Shown one piece after another: positions 16,978 through 26,327 of a stretch of 55,091 nucleotides of DNA (position 1 is its first letter; the number at the start of each line of letters is the position of its first letter). The stretch is from Prevotella sp. (GTDB lineage: Bacteria; Bacteroidota; Bacteroidia; Bacteroidales; Bacteroidaceae), in the NCBI GenBank assembly GCA_017400455.1, contig JAFPTC010000033.1, positions 1 to 55,091 on the forward strand, read 5' to 3'. The notes under the pieces are model-generated. The model made no database searches, was not told where the DNA came from, and saw only the letters and a list, made by a program, of their open reading frames with translations. A program made the position numbers and the translations under genes.

Positions 16978-18276
16978 TCAGTCTTCGATGGGGTAGAGGA
17001 AGTCGTTGTAGGGGTACTTCTGCACATGTAGTTCTCGTACCTTATTATATAATAACGTGCGAAGCTCGTCGATATTGTTCTTCTCCTTGGCCGAGATGAA
17101 GATGCAGTCGCTGGCCGTCTTGAAGTCGGGGCTCTGTATGCGAGCCATCCAGGTGCGGCGCAGCTCATCGAGCGAGATGTTCTCGCGTGTGGGCTCGGTC
17201 AGGTCGTCCTCTTCCTGTGGCGTCCAGCTGTAGGCGTCAATCTTGTTGAACACAATCATCTGTGGCTTTTCTGCGCAGCCCAGCTCGGCCAGTGTCTGCT
17301 CCACCACGTTCAGCTGCTCCTCGAAGTCGGGGTGGCTGATGTCTACCACATGTACCAGCAGGTCGGCTTCGCGCACCTCGTCGAGGGTGCTTTTGAAGCT
17401 CTCTACCAAGTCGCTGGGCAGCTTGCGTATGAAGCCCACAGTGTCGGCCAGCAGGAAAGGCAGGTTGTCGATGGCCATCTTGCGTACCGTAGTGTCCAGC
17501 GTGGCAAAAAGCTTGTTTTCGGCAAATACCTCGCTTTTTGCCAGCAGGTTCATCAAGGTCGACTTACCCACATTGGTATAGCCCACCAGCGCCACACGAA
17601 TTAGCCGGCCTCGGTTCTTTCGTTGCGTGGTCTTCTGCTGGTCAATCTCCTTCAGACGTTGTTTCAGCAGGGTGATGCGGTGCAGAATGATACGACGGTC
17701 CATCTCTAACTGTGTCTCGCCAGGGCCGCGCAGTCCTACAGTGCCCTTGCCGCCACCGCCTCCGCTGCCGCCTCCCTGGCGTTCCAGGTGGGTCCACAGC
17801 CGCTGCAGTCGAGGCAGCATATAGCGGTGCTGGGCCAGCTCCACCTGCGCCTTGGCCTCAGCCGTTTGAGCACGCATGGCAAAGATGTCGAGGATGAGGC
17901 TGGTGCGGTCCAGAATCTTCACGCCCAGCTCCTTCTCGATGTTGCGCAACTGCTTGGCCGAAAGCTCGTCGTCGAAGATGACCATACCCACGGGCAGGGG
18001 CTCCTCGCCCTCGCCATCCCAGTGGTCGCAAAGGTCTTCTTGCTGCTTGATGTATGCTTTTATCTCCTGCAATTTGCCGCTGCCCACATAGGTCACCTGG
18101 CTGGGACCGCCCACGCGCTGAGTGAACCTTCTGACGGTGCGGACACCAGCTGTTTCGGCCAGAAATTCCAGCTCGTCAAGGTATTCAGTGGTCTTGGCCT
18201 CGCCCTGCTGTGGCGTAATGAGTCCCACGAGGATGGCCGTTTCGGCCTTGGCTTCGGAGATGACAAATTCCTTCAT
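16978..18276 (-). CDS. hflX: GTPase HflX
   Basis: Ribosome-associated GTPase of 432 residues that splits stalled or hibernating ribosomes. The N-terminal HflX domain has VGSGKLQEIKAYI and VIFDDELSAKQLRNIEKELGVKILDRTSLILDIFA. The glycine-rich linker GGGSGGGGGKGTVGLRGPGETQLE is the family hallmark. G motifs: G1 GYTNVGKST near residue 232, switch region TLDTTVRKM, G3 DTVGFIRKLP, G4 FNKIDAY, G5 ISAKEKNN. The length is normal. A good promoter lies about 40 bp upstream. It probably opens an operon with the DUF4954 protein, HEFAH lipoprotein and Xaa-Pro peptidase genes. Confidence 0.97.
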   Translation of the reverse strand: MKEFVISEAKAETAILVGLITPQQGEAKTTEYLDELEFLAETAGVRTVRRFTQRVGGPSQVTYVGSGKLQEIKAYIKQQEDLCDHWDGEGEEPLPVGMVIFDDELSAKQLRNIEKELGVKILDRTSLILDIFAMRAQTAEAKAQVELAQHRYMLPRLQRLWTHLERQGGGSGGGGGKGTVGLRGPGETQLEMDRRIILHRITLLKQRLKEIDQQKTTQRKNRGRLIRVALVGYTNVGKSTLMNLLAKSEVFAENKLFATLDTTVRKMAIDNLPFLLADTVGFIRKLPSDLVESFKSTLDEVREADLLVHVVDISHPDFEEQLNVVEQTLAELGCAEKPQMIVFNKIDAYSWTPQEEDDLTEPTRENISLDELRRTWMARIQSPDFKTASDCIFISAKEKNNIDELRTLLYNKVRELHVQKYPYNDFLYPIED

Positions 18277-18313
18277 TCAAATCGTATTTTATGGTAATTG
18301 CAAAATCCGTTTG

Positions 18314-18345
18314 CAAATGTAGTCATTTTCTGCGAGATATGCAAA
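18314..18345 (-). promoter_or_regulatory. Promoter of hflX
   Basis: On the minus strand TTTG (18342-18345) and TACATTTG (18314-18321) are separated by 20 bp. The -7 box lies about 38 bp before the hflX ATG at 18276. Confidence 0.65.
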
Positions 18346-18371
18346 AAACCGTCTCATTTTTATTATCCTTT

Positions 18372-21332
18372 TTATTGCAACTTGGGCTTCAGCTCGTCGG
18401 GGCTGTCGCGGGTGAACATGTCGACGGGCGGTGCCTGGCGAGTGAAGAAGTGCTCTATCTGTTCAGGCTCCAGCGTCAGCGAGGGTTGGAAGTCCTGACT
18501 TTGCATGTAGCTTAGCAGCGCCTGGCGCATCTGTCGAGCCACGGGGCGGCTGTCCAGCTGGCTGCTGACGTCCATGGTGGTCATCAGCAGGCGTCCGCCC
18601 AGCACACGGGCTTCGATGAGCATGCCCAGCTTGCGGCTGATGTGCCAAGTGTCGATAGGCTGTATGGGCGGCTGGTAGCTGGCGGGCAGTTCCATGAGGT
18701 TCATCACTTGCGCCCGGTTCAGCAGTTCCCACCACTGCAGGTTGGCCCAGTTGTCGGTGGGGAATCCATGCTTGAACAGCGGATGCTCCTTTTGGATATA
18801 GGCACCCGTAGTGTGAGGAGGACGCATCTTAAACCAGCTGGTGTTCCAGAACACGGGCAGGTAGGTCTGCTTCACGTCGCTGCCCAGCTTGACGCGCCCG
18901 GCAGCCGTGATGAGCACGGTGCCACCGTGGCGCAGGGTGTCCAGCGCAGCGGGGCTAAGGGTGTCGGTGATGAGAATGGATGAGGGCTGAGGATCAAGCG
19001 TAGTGGAGGGATAGACCCAGAAGTCGTATTCGTTGATGATGGCATTCTCAACGGTGATGGCCATCGTCAGCTTTGTGGGGCGGGTGATGCTGTTGAGGGG
19101 CACGTTGATGGTACCCAGCTCGATGTTCTTGCCAATGGGGATGGGCTTGACGCCGACTGTGTCCTTGGCAAACAGCGAGCGGTCGTCTTTCCATATTTCG
19201 TAGGAAGCGACGCAGGCTCTCAGCCCTCCGTATAGGGCATTCATCATCTCCACAGGCACGATGAGGCGCTCGTTGCTGTTGTAGACAAACTTTGGGAAAC
19301 GAGCCAAGACCACCAGCCCATTGCAGAACTGGCGCCATTTCTTGGCCTCAATGTATCCCTTCTCCTGCCAATGCACGTTCAGCGGTCCCACCAGGGCGGT
19401 GCCCTGCCCGCTGTAGTCGTTCAGGCTGAGCAGCTGGAAACCGGCATAGTCGGGTGTGCGCAGGTTGCGCTCAATCTCAAACTTATAGCATAGCGCCTGC
19501 AGCTTACCACTGGCCATGAGGAACTTCTCGGCCATGTCGGCCATGCCGTTTTGAGCCAGCAGATCGCGGAATATCTCCAGGTTTCCCGGCTGGTAGGCTC
19601 CATCATATTCGGGAATCTCCTTGAAGTCGGGGAAGGCGCACCACTGGCCCTGCTCGTGGGCAATGATGGGCGTTTGGTTGGGCATCGAGTCCTTGTAGTT
19701 GCGGGGATATTCTATCTGGCTGAAATAATCGTCGTCGCTGCTGGGTGCATGGCGGTCCCAGTCCAGTCCGCGAGCACCGCCCTTCACGTGATATTCCGAT
19801 CCGTCGTCCCAGGCCCATCCGCCGCCCACGCTGGCGCCGCAGTAGACCTTCGTCGAGTCATAGTCGCGCATCTGGTTCACCCAGTCGCGGCAGTAGTTCA
19901 CCCAGTCACCGGCAGGCTCGTTGCCGGCAGCCATCATCACGAACGAGGGGTGGCTGCCATACTCGTCGATGATGCGTTTCGACTCTTCCAGCAGGTACTC
20001 GTCTATGACCTGTCCTCGATTCAGCTTGACGCCATGGTTGGGCCACGACGGCCCTTCCACCTGTAGGTAGATACCCACCTCGTCAGCAGCTTGGAAGGCG
20101 GCCTCGGGCGGGCAGTAGCTGTGGAAACGCATGTGGTTCAGCCCATACTCCTTGCATTTCTTCATCACCTTCAGCCACTCCTCCTTGTCAGTGGGCGGAT
20201 AGCCCGTTTCGGGGAAGCAGCAGTTCTCCACCGTGCCGCGCAAAAACAGCGGTCGTCCGTTAATGAGAAACTGGCGGTCTTTGATGCTGATGTGGCGCAG
20301 GCCAAAGTCCGTTTCGTAAACATCGTCGCCGGCATTGATGGTCAGGTGGTAGAGGTTAGGATGGTATTCGTCCCATGGTTCAATGATTTTCTTTATTTTA
20401 TAATTACCATTTTCATCTATTGATTGCGTTTGTGTAGCAAAGATAAATTCCACTTGGCCGTTGCCATATATCGTCGTTTTCTGCGACTTCAGCACTTTGT
20501 CCGGCTGTTTGTCCTTCACAGACCGGATGCTCGCCTCAACATAGTAGTCATACATAGGCATGAAGCGCACGTAGGGAATGTGGTTTTCCAGCTTCACCAG
20601 TACCCTCACTGTACTCATCGTGGGGTCACCAGGCTCAATGCGCACATGCTTTATGTTCAGTTTCTTCCACTGCGCCTGCAACTCTATTCTGCCAGCAATG
20701 CCGTTCCAGTTGCCTTGCGTCTGGTCGGTCACACTGTGCGAGTCCTGTCCAACACCCACGTTCTCAATGCCGTTGTACACGCGGATGCAAATCTCGTTCT
20801 GGCGGCCCGCCTTGATGTGTTGCGACACATCGTAACGGTGGGGTGTCGACAGCGACATCTCGTGGCCCACCTCGTGGCCGTTCATGTAAACGGTAGTCTC
20901 TATGTGGGGCCGTTCAAGGAAGAGCGTGATGCGCTGGCCCTTCCAGTCCTTGGGCACGTAGACTGCCTTCCTGTACCAGGCTGCCCCCACATAGTGTTTC
21001 TTTGGCGTCAGGAAGAAGGGAAACTTCGTCTTGCCCTCTTGGCGGTAGGGCTCCATGCGCGGATTGAAGTAGAAACTGGAGTCGTAGAGAGACCCCGTCC
21101 ACTGTGTGGTCACGCTCACCGGGTCGCCCTTGTCGTTGGTCAGCATTGAGCCAGGCAGCATCACAAAGTCGTTGTATTGCTGTCTTGGTGTCACGTCAAA
21201 GGTCTTGCCTTTTTTCGTCCCGGTCTCGTCGCCGGTGGCAAAGTCCCATGCTCCTGCCAAGCTAATCACCTGCTGGGCGTGGCCTCCCAGGCTGCAGAGC
21301 AAACAAACCGCATAGAGTAGCTTTCTCATCAT
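18372..21332 (-). CDS. Glycoside hydrolase family 2 protein, secreted
   Basis: Exported enzyme of 986 residues expected to remove a beta-linked sugar (galactoside, glucuronide or mannoside) from glycans. A signal peptide ends near GGHAQ. The sugar-binding domain has AAWYRKAVYVPKDWKGQRITLFLERPHIETTVYMNG. The catalytic barrel follows: RGTVENCCFPETGYP, MRFHSYCPPEAAF, the acid/base in MAAGNEPAG (about Glu471) and a likely nucleophile in IIAHEQGQWCAFPD (about Glu560). An AT-rich patch coding TQTQSIDENGNYKIKKII (about 20395-20440) looks unlike the rest of the gene. It has its own promoter and is not inside a SusC/SusD locus. Exact substrate unknown. Confidence 0.9.
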   Translation of the reverse strand: MMRKLLYAVCLLCSLGGHAQQVISLAGAWDFATGDETGTKKGKTFDVTPRQQYNDFVMLPGSMLTNDKGDPVSVTTQWTGSLYDSSFYFNPRMEPYRQEGKTKFPFFLTPKKHYVGAAWYRKAVYVPKDWKGQRITLFLERPHIETTVYMNGHEVGHEMSLSTPHRYDVSQHIKAGRQNEICIRVYNGIENVGVGQDSHSVTDQTQGNWNGIAGRIELQAQWKKLNIKHVRIEPGDPTMSTVRVLVKLENHIPYVRFMPMYDYYVEASIRSVKDKQPDKVLKSQKTTIYGNGQVEFIFATQTQSIDENGNYKIKKIIEPWDEYHPNLYHLTINAGDDVYETDFGLRHISIKDRQFLINGRPLFLRGTVENCCFPETGYPPTDKEEWLKVMKKCKEYGLNHMRFHSYCPPEAAFQAADEVGIYLQVEGPSWPNHGVKLNRGQVIDEYLLEESKRIIDEYGSHPSFVMMAAGNEPAGDWVNYCRDWVNQMRDYDSTKVYCGASVGGGWAWDDGSEYHVKGGARGLDWDRHAPSSDDDYFSQIEYPRNYKDSMPNQTPIIAHEQGQWCAFPDFKEIPEYDGAYQPGNLEIFRDLLAQNGMADMAEKFLMASGKLQALCYKFEIERNLRTPDYAGFQLLSLNDYSGQGTALVGPLNVHWQEKGYIEAKKWRQFCNGLVVLARFPKFVYNSNERLIVPVEMMNALYGGLRACVASYEIWKDDRSLFAKDTVGVKPIPIGKNIELGTINVPLNSITRPTKLTMAITVENAIINEYDFWVYPSTTLDPQPSSILITDTLSPAALDTLRHGGTVLITAAGRVKLGSDVKQTYLPVFWNTSWFKMRPPHTTGAYIQKEHPLFKHGFPTDNWANLQWWELLNRAQVMNLMELPASYQPPIQPIDTWHISRKLGMLIEARVLGGRLLMTTMDVSSQLDSRPVARQMRQALLSYMQSQDFQPSLTLEPEQIEHFFTRQAPPVDMFTRDSPDELKPKLQ

Positions 21333-21360
21333 GATATAGATTTCTTCTTTAATTTGGTTG

Positions 21361-21392
21361 CAAAGTTACAAAATAGCGGTCGAACATGCAAA
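21361..21392 (-). promoter_or_regulatory. Promoter of the GH2 gene
   Basis: TTTG (21389-21392) and TAACTTTG (21361-21368) on the minus strand with a 20-bp spacer, about 30 bp before the ATG at 21332. Confidence 0.7.
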
Positions 21393-21447
21393 TTATTTGC
21401 GAATTATTGAAGTTTATAATCTGCGTAACGTTTGCTGGTTCACTCTA

Positions 21448-21480
21448 AAGGAGGGCGTGTCAAAATGACACGCCCTCCTT
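21448..21480. terminator. 15-bp perfect hairpin terminator after the BspA-like gene
   Basis: AAGGAGGGCGTGTCA (21448-21462) and its exact complement (21466-21480) form a 15-bp stem with a 3-base loop, 36 bp past the stop of the BspA-like gene. The following T-tract on the minus strand is short (TTTA), so termination strength is uncertain. Confidence 0.75.
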
Positions 21481-21515
21481 AATGACGATAGTTAATGAGT
21501 GGGTATGAATCAGCT

Positions 21516-24500
21516 TTACTTGACCACAACTTTCTTGATTGTGCCATCAACGAGTATTACTATATTTAGGCCTTTTTGTAGTTTGTCTATTCTCTTGCCA
21601 TTCGGAGAATAAATGCGTACATCACTATAGGCAGACATCATGATTTCTTTTATTCCAGAGGTAAAAACTCCATAGATTGTGATGTCATGCGCCGGCATTG
21701 TATCGGGCACGTCCGACCAACCTGAGAATAAATAGCCTTCCTTGTTCTCTACTGTTGGCGGGACAATTGTCGCACCAAACTCCACATACTCACTTGTGTA
21801 TACTTCGCCGTCTATAATATACGTTATCTGGTACTTATTGACGATAAACGAACCACTGACGGTTACATCGTGAGCCGGCATTGTTTCTGGAATCTCGCTC
21901 CAACCAGAGAATGTATAGCCTTCCTTACTTGGGAATTCTTCAGGTGTTATGGCAGTACCATAATCTATTTGGCTTGTCTTGTACAATTTGCCGTCAATAG
22001 TGTACGTTAGCGTATATGTGTTCACGGTAAACAAACCAATGATTGTTACATCATGGGCAGGCATTGTCTCGGGAATCTCACTCCAACCTGAGAAAGTGTA
22101 GCCCTCTTTGGTAGGATTGGTTGGAATTTCTGTTTGATCTCCCTCATATAGATTGTATAGAGCAATCGTATCTCCATCGATAATATAAATCAATCGATGT
22201 GTGTCAGGAGCCATTATTGCCGAAATGCTATTATCATTGGAAACAGTAAACGTGTATGGATTGTCTGTTGTTTCGTCTGACCATTTAACAAACTTGTACT
22301 TTTCATTGGGGATAGCAGTTATTGTAGCCAGACTACCAACCTTGTATTCACCGCCACCAGTAACAGTTCCATTCTCATCACATGACACATTCACATCAGC
22401 ATATTCTTCGACGATAGAGCCAAAACCCTCCCAGCCAGGGGTAGCAAGATATGCATTCTTTGTTCCGACGTGTACATGAAGGGTGCATTCTGAAGGGTTG
22501 ACGTAATTGGCATATACCTTGTTGTTGTCAATGGCTATTGGGGCGAGTAAATGGGAGTACATATCCCGAAGACCATAGCACTCATGGAAAGCAGATGCGC
22601 CAATCGAAGTGACTGTACGAGGTATTGATATTTCTTTCAGGTTATGACACCAGGCAAATGCTTTTGTCCCTATTTCAACAAGGCTGTCTGGCATTTGCAC
22701 ATATTCTAATCTTTCGCACTCACTGAAAACTTCGTTGCCAAGTTTCTTTAATTTCTCTGGCAGAACAATAGATTTCAGTTTGTTCCACATGTCTAATCCG
22801 AATGTACAAGCAAATGCCATATTTCCAATCTCTTCAATTGTCTCTGACAGAGTTACTTGCTCTAGGTTGATACAATCCTTAAATGTATTCTCTTGAATCG
22901 ATTGGAAATCTCCTTCAACAATTATGTTCTTAATGGAAAAATGTCGTTTCCACCAACCTATATTATTGGGTATAATGCCATTTCCGGAAATTTTAAGATC
23001 TCCTTTCTCCGTATCCAAGTCCCAAGTTAGACTGTTTTCTTCATTTTGATATGAGCCAGAAAGTTTTTCGTAAAACTCAGCAAACTTCATACTAAGCCAT
23101 GGGTCTTGTGACCAAAAACCTTTAGATTGAATATATGAACCTCTTCTCTTCCATACGTCTGTGGAACGTGATGGAACACAAATTACGCAGTTTGCAAAAG
23201 GAAGATTTTGTTCTGCCCAATAGCTACCATAACTTTCTTCGCTTCCCCAGTAACTCCAATTGTACAATGCCGGAGCTGTTTCGCATAAGAAATATAACGA
23301 ATCTAGTTTAGAACAACCAGTAAAAATAAATAAATCGATGGAATTAAGAGTCTCTGGGAAACTTACCTTTTCCAGTTTTGTACAATTGTTGAATATACTT
23401 TTTTCAGTAATGCTTGTCAAGCCTTCATTGAAGGTTGCCTCAATAAGATTTATACATCCAGCAAATGCATAAGACCCAATTTGGAAATTGCTTTTGGAAA
23501 AAACGAATTTCTCTATACTCATACAGTTTTCAAAAGCACGACTGCCGATGTGAGAAATATGTTCTGGAAAAGCTAAATCCTCTAACTCCTCACAATTCTG
23601 GAAACATCTTGCTCCTATTGAGAGAATGGACGTTGGTAACATAACTTTATCTAATTTCTTGCATTCAGCAAATAGTCCGTCTGGCAATTCGGTCAAATTG
23701 GCATTGTTGCTTAAGTCCACCTTACCATTCAAGTTAGAGCACCCATAAAAAGCATCTGCACCAATAGACATGACGCTATTAGGCAATTCGAGAGAGGTTA
23801 AACCGCAATTTGCAAATGCCCTGTCTCCTATCGTCTTGACATTGGTCATAGAAATTTTGCTTATGGTGCTGCATCCTTCAAAGCTGGTGGCATTCACCAC
23901 TGTGATACTTTCCGGTATTGCATACTCTTCAAACCCTTCGCGAGGCATGTATATAAATATGCTTTCATTGAATACAGGCTTCGTTATTTTACTTTCAGTA
24001 AATACATTCGCTCCCACGTAACTTACATTATCAGGAACTGAAATGGATTTCAGTCCAGTCCTATAAAATGCATTGTCATTAATGCGTTCCAATGAACTTG
24101 GCAGGGCAATAGACTCCAGACTCTGACATCCAGAGAATGCAGACCTTCCTATTTCTGTTGTTGATGAGGGAAGTGCCACCTCGTACAGTGATCTGCACCC
24201 GCTGAATGCCTCCATCGGAACCGTGGTGATGCTATTAGGCAAAGACGCCTTTTTTAATGAAGTACAGTATTGAAATACTGCATTCCCGATGCTTGTTACA
24301 GAAAGTGGTATTGCGACTTCTTCCAATGCCGTACTCCTAAAAGATGCATTTTCTATTGTTTGCAGGGTTTCCGGCATATTAACGGAAGTCAGATTAACGC
24401 ATTGGTCAAACATACTTCTCGGTATTGAGTTTAGAGTCTTAGGTAGTTGAGCGGTGAGTAATTGGCTACAACCAGCGAAAATGGATACACCAAGAGTCTT

Positions 24501-25427
24501 GCATGATTCTGGAAGAACAACGGACTGAAGCAGAGTTGACGAGAAAGCGTTGTCTCCAATGCTTTCTAACGTTTCAGGTAGTGATACATCATTAATATAG
24601 CACCCACTAAAAGCATGAGCACCTATTTCGAGAAGCCCATTGGGTAACGATATTTCCGATAGTTTTGTATTTGAAAAAGCATACGAGCCGACGCTTGTCA
24701 CGGTGCTCGGTATGGCAACTTTCTTTATTCTTGGCATGTTCTGACAAGTATAATTGCCAATTTTTGTGATACCCTCACTAAAACTCAGCTCCATAATATA
24801 ATTGGAGTACTTGTACCACGGGCAGCCATCATCCATATTGCCCGTTCCAGTAATGTTTAGAATCCATTCGCCAGGAAGGAATGAGTAAGATATATTTTCT
24901 CCACAACTGCCCGTTATCACTTCAGGTTGCTCGTCTCCTTGCAAAATATTCTCATACTCTTTCCAGTAGTCGGCTTTTGCATATAGTTTCTTTGCAAATT
25001 CGGGTACTATGATATAGCAAAAAGTCTTGTCTGTGCGGAATGTGTTATTTCCAATCGTAGGAGGGTATTCTCTTTGACTCCTGATGATGCCAATGTAGCT
25101 GCTGCTGAACACATTGTTGGCGATGGACTCCAGCGTAGAGGGAAGTGTTATCTCTAGCAAAGCAGAACAATTGTTAAACGTTCCTTCTTGAATAGAGGTA
25201 AATCCTTCGCCGATATTCAATCGAACAACACTTTCTTGATAAGCGGGAGCTATCTCCTGATTTAGCTCACCGCTACCATTCACAATCAGCGTTCCCGTTG
25301 ATTCGTCAAAACTCCATGAGAAAGCTCCATCATTACCATATACTACTTCGGCAAATGTTACGCAACTTCCCCAAATGATAACTGTTAGTGTGAGTAACAG
25401 TCTAATTACTTTGTCTTTTGTATTCAT
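21516..25427 (-). CDS. BspA-like leucine-rich-repeat surface protein with InlB B-repeats
   Basis: Secreted protein of 1303 residues with a signal peptide ending near SCVTFA. About residues 50-1000 are LRR_5 (BspA/TpLRR) repeats such as LPNSVMSIGADAFYGCSNL and IPRTVTSIGASAFHECYGL, with an interruption around 740-820. Next comes a divergent B-repeat segment (GGGEYKVGSLATITAIPNEKYKFVKW), then three Listeria-Bacteroides units built on GYTFSGWSEIPETMPAHD. The last 40 residues (SDVRIYSPNGKRIDKL... to VVVK) resemble the C-terminal extension of many Bacteroidales surface proteins. BspA proteins bind host matrix or other bacteria. The gene is clearly AT-richer than most of the window, as is the defence cassette upstream. 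Ligand and export route unknown. Confidence 0.92.
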   Translation of the reverse strand: MNTKDKVIRLLLTLTVIIWGSCVTFAEVVYGNDGAFSWSFDESTGTLIVNGSGELNQEIAPAYQESVVRLNIGEGFTSIQEGTFNNCSALLEITLPSTLESIANNVFSSSYIGIIRSQREYPPTIGNNTFRTDKTFCYIIVPEFAKKLYAKADYWKEYENILQGDEQPEVITGSCGENISYSFLPGEWILNITGTGNMDDGCPWYKYSNYIMELSFSEGITKIGNYTCQNMPRIKKVAIPSTVTSVGSYAFSNTKLSEISLPNGLLEIGAHAFSGCYINDVSLPETLESIGDNAFSSTLLQSVVLPESCKTLGVSIFAGCSQLLTAQLPKTLNSIPRSMFDQCVNLTSVNMPETLQTIENASFRSTALEEVAIPLSVTSIGNAVFQYCTSLKKASLPNSITTVPMEAFSGCRSLYEVALPSSTTEIGRSAFSGCQSLESIALPSSLERINDNAFYRTGLKSISVPDNVSYVGANVFTESKITKPVFNESIFIYMPREGFEEYAIPESITVVNATSFEGCSTISKISMTNVKTIGDRAFANCGLTSLELPNSVMSIGADAFYGCSNLNGKVDLSNNANLTELPDGLFAECKKLDKVMLPTSILSIGARCFQNCEELEDLAFPEHISHIGSRAFENCMSIEKFVFSKSNFQIGSYAFAGCINLIEATFNEGLTSITEKSIFNNCTKLEKVSFPETLNSIDLFIFTGCSKLDSLYFLCETAPALYNWSYWGSEESYGSYWAEQNLPFANCVICVPSRSTDVWKRRGSYIQSKGFWSQDPWLSMKFAEFYEKLSGSYQNEENSLTWDLDTEKGDLKISGNGIIPNNIGWWKRHFSIKNIIVEGDFQSIQENTFKDCINLEQVTLSETIEEIGNMAFACTFGLDMWNKLKSIVLPEKLKKLGNEVFSECERLEYVQMPDSLVEIGTKAFAWCHNLKEISIPRTVTSIGASAFHECYGLRDMYSHLLAPIAIDNNKVYANYVNPSECTLHVHVGTKNAYLATPGWEGFGSIVEEYADVNVSCDENGTVTGGGEYKVGSLATITAIPNEKYKFVKWSDETTDNPYTFTVSNDNSISAIMAPDTHRLIYIIDGDTIALYNLYEGDQTEIPTNPTKEGYTFSGWSEIPETMPAHDVTIIGLFTVNTYTLTYTIDGKLYKTSQIDYGTAITPEEFPSKEGYTFSGWSEIPETMPAHDVTVSGSFIVNKYQITYIIDGEVYTSEYVEFGATIVPPTVENKEGYLFSGWSDVPDTMPAHDITIYGVFTSGIKEIMMSAYSDVRIYSPNGKRIDKLQKGLNIVILVDGTIKKVVVK

Positions 25428-25540
25428 ACTATGGATATTTAGTAAAATAATGCATAAAAAATAAAAAACGTGAGCAATCTACATCGCTTACGTATTCCGA
25501 GGTATTGGGGATAACCTATACTGCTTAAACGAGTAAATGC

Positions 25541-25557
25541 CCACGCCGAACGGCGTG
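25541..25557. other. Short GC-rich hairpin between the Toprim gene and the BspA-like gene
   Basis: CACGCC and GGCGTG flank a short loop inside the 260-bp AT-rich gap at 25428-25687. It could belong to a terminator of the Toprim gene or to a structured leader of the BspA mRNA. No T-tract and no clear promoter were found nearby, and no gene was seen in the gap. Confidence 0.4.
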
Positions 25558-25687
25558 AACTATCTACTTCAGTTCTTGCAGTATTCTTCTAATTCCCCAA
25601 TTATCGGAACACAAGAATCAAAAGTGGACGTTCAATATCTTATGTCCTTATCTCTTTATCTGTCCATTGGCATATCTGTTTTTTAAG

Positions 25688-26326
25688 TTAGAACATTTCT
25701 TTTAACCAATTTGCAAATTTCATAGCCAGTTCTGAATCTGAATTCAGAATGTTGGCGGTAATTGCCTGTCCCATAGGACGACCTGGAACATCCTGCCATG
25801 CAAGATAGGTGTGTATCTTTGCTTTGGAACGATGCACAGGTTTGTATTTTTGTATCCCTTCTGCTTCAAGTTCAGTCAGCACGTCTTCTGATTTCTTCAT
25901 CAACACATCGCCAGGAGTTGCAAGTGCGACAACGAAATCCTCCAACATTCCGTTTTGGTCGTTGTTTGGCATCAACCAGACGCCTACTTTGGGATAACTG
26001 CTGTCCGTTGGCTCCAATACGAGGCCATCATGGGGCAACACAATGTTAGCGCATTCATACTTTCCCATGTTTTTCAGTATAGCAACAACACTGTCCCAAC
26101 GGCTCTTCAAGTTCACATCTGCATCAACGACAATACCAATGCGGCTATTAATGTCTGCAAGTTTTAGCCTAAGCTTAAACTCTTTCAGTACGTTATCGAT
26201 GCTTCCGCAATCTATCACGTCAAATGATTTTGGAACATTGTGTTTCTCACATAACGCCCAAACGACATGCTGGTCATCATTGCCTTCAACCAAAAGTTTA
26301 TATGAGTGACTTTCTTGTTTCTTCAT
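25688..26326 (-). CDS. Toprim-domain (DUF3226-like) nuclease partner of the adjacent ATPase
   Basis: Protein of 212 residues with a compact Toprim fold: the glutamate loop LLVEGNDDQHVV (Glu14) and the DxD strand IGIVVDADV (Asp68, Asp70). These residues bind the metal in OLD-type nucleases. The end PMGQAITANIL is typical of DUF3226 proteins as I remember them. The ATG lies one base after the stop of the ATPase gene, so the two are almost certainly translated together. Splitting the ATPase and Toprim of an OLD nuclease into two genes resembles the PARIS defence system (AriA/AriB), although AriB belongs to DUF4435. Antiphage function is inference. AT-rich composition suggests transfer. Confidence 0.8.
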   Translation of the reverse strand: MKKQESHSYKLLVEGNDDQHVVWALCEKHNVPKSFDVIDCGSIDNVLKEFKLRLKLADINSRIGIVVDADVNLKSRWDSVVAILKNMGKYECANIVLPHDGLVLEPTDSSYPKVGVWLMPNNDQNGMLEDFVVALATPGDVLMKKSEDVLTELEAEGIQKYKPVHRSKAKIHTYLAWQDVPGRPMGQAITANILNSDSELAMKFANWLKEMF

Positions 26327-26327
26327 A

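Noticed and set aside
25428-25687. Riboswitch or defined ncRNA before the BspA-like gene
   Set aside because: One short hairpin and a weak GGTAT/ATACC inverted pair are visible, but no known consensus, promoter or terminator supports a named RNA.
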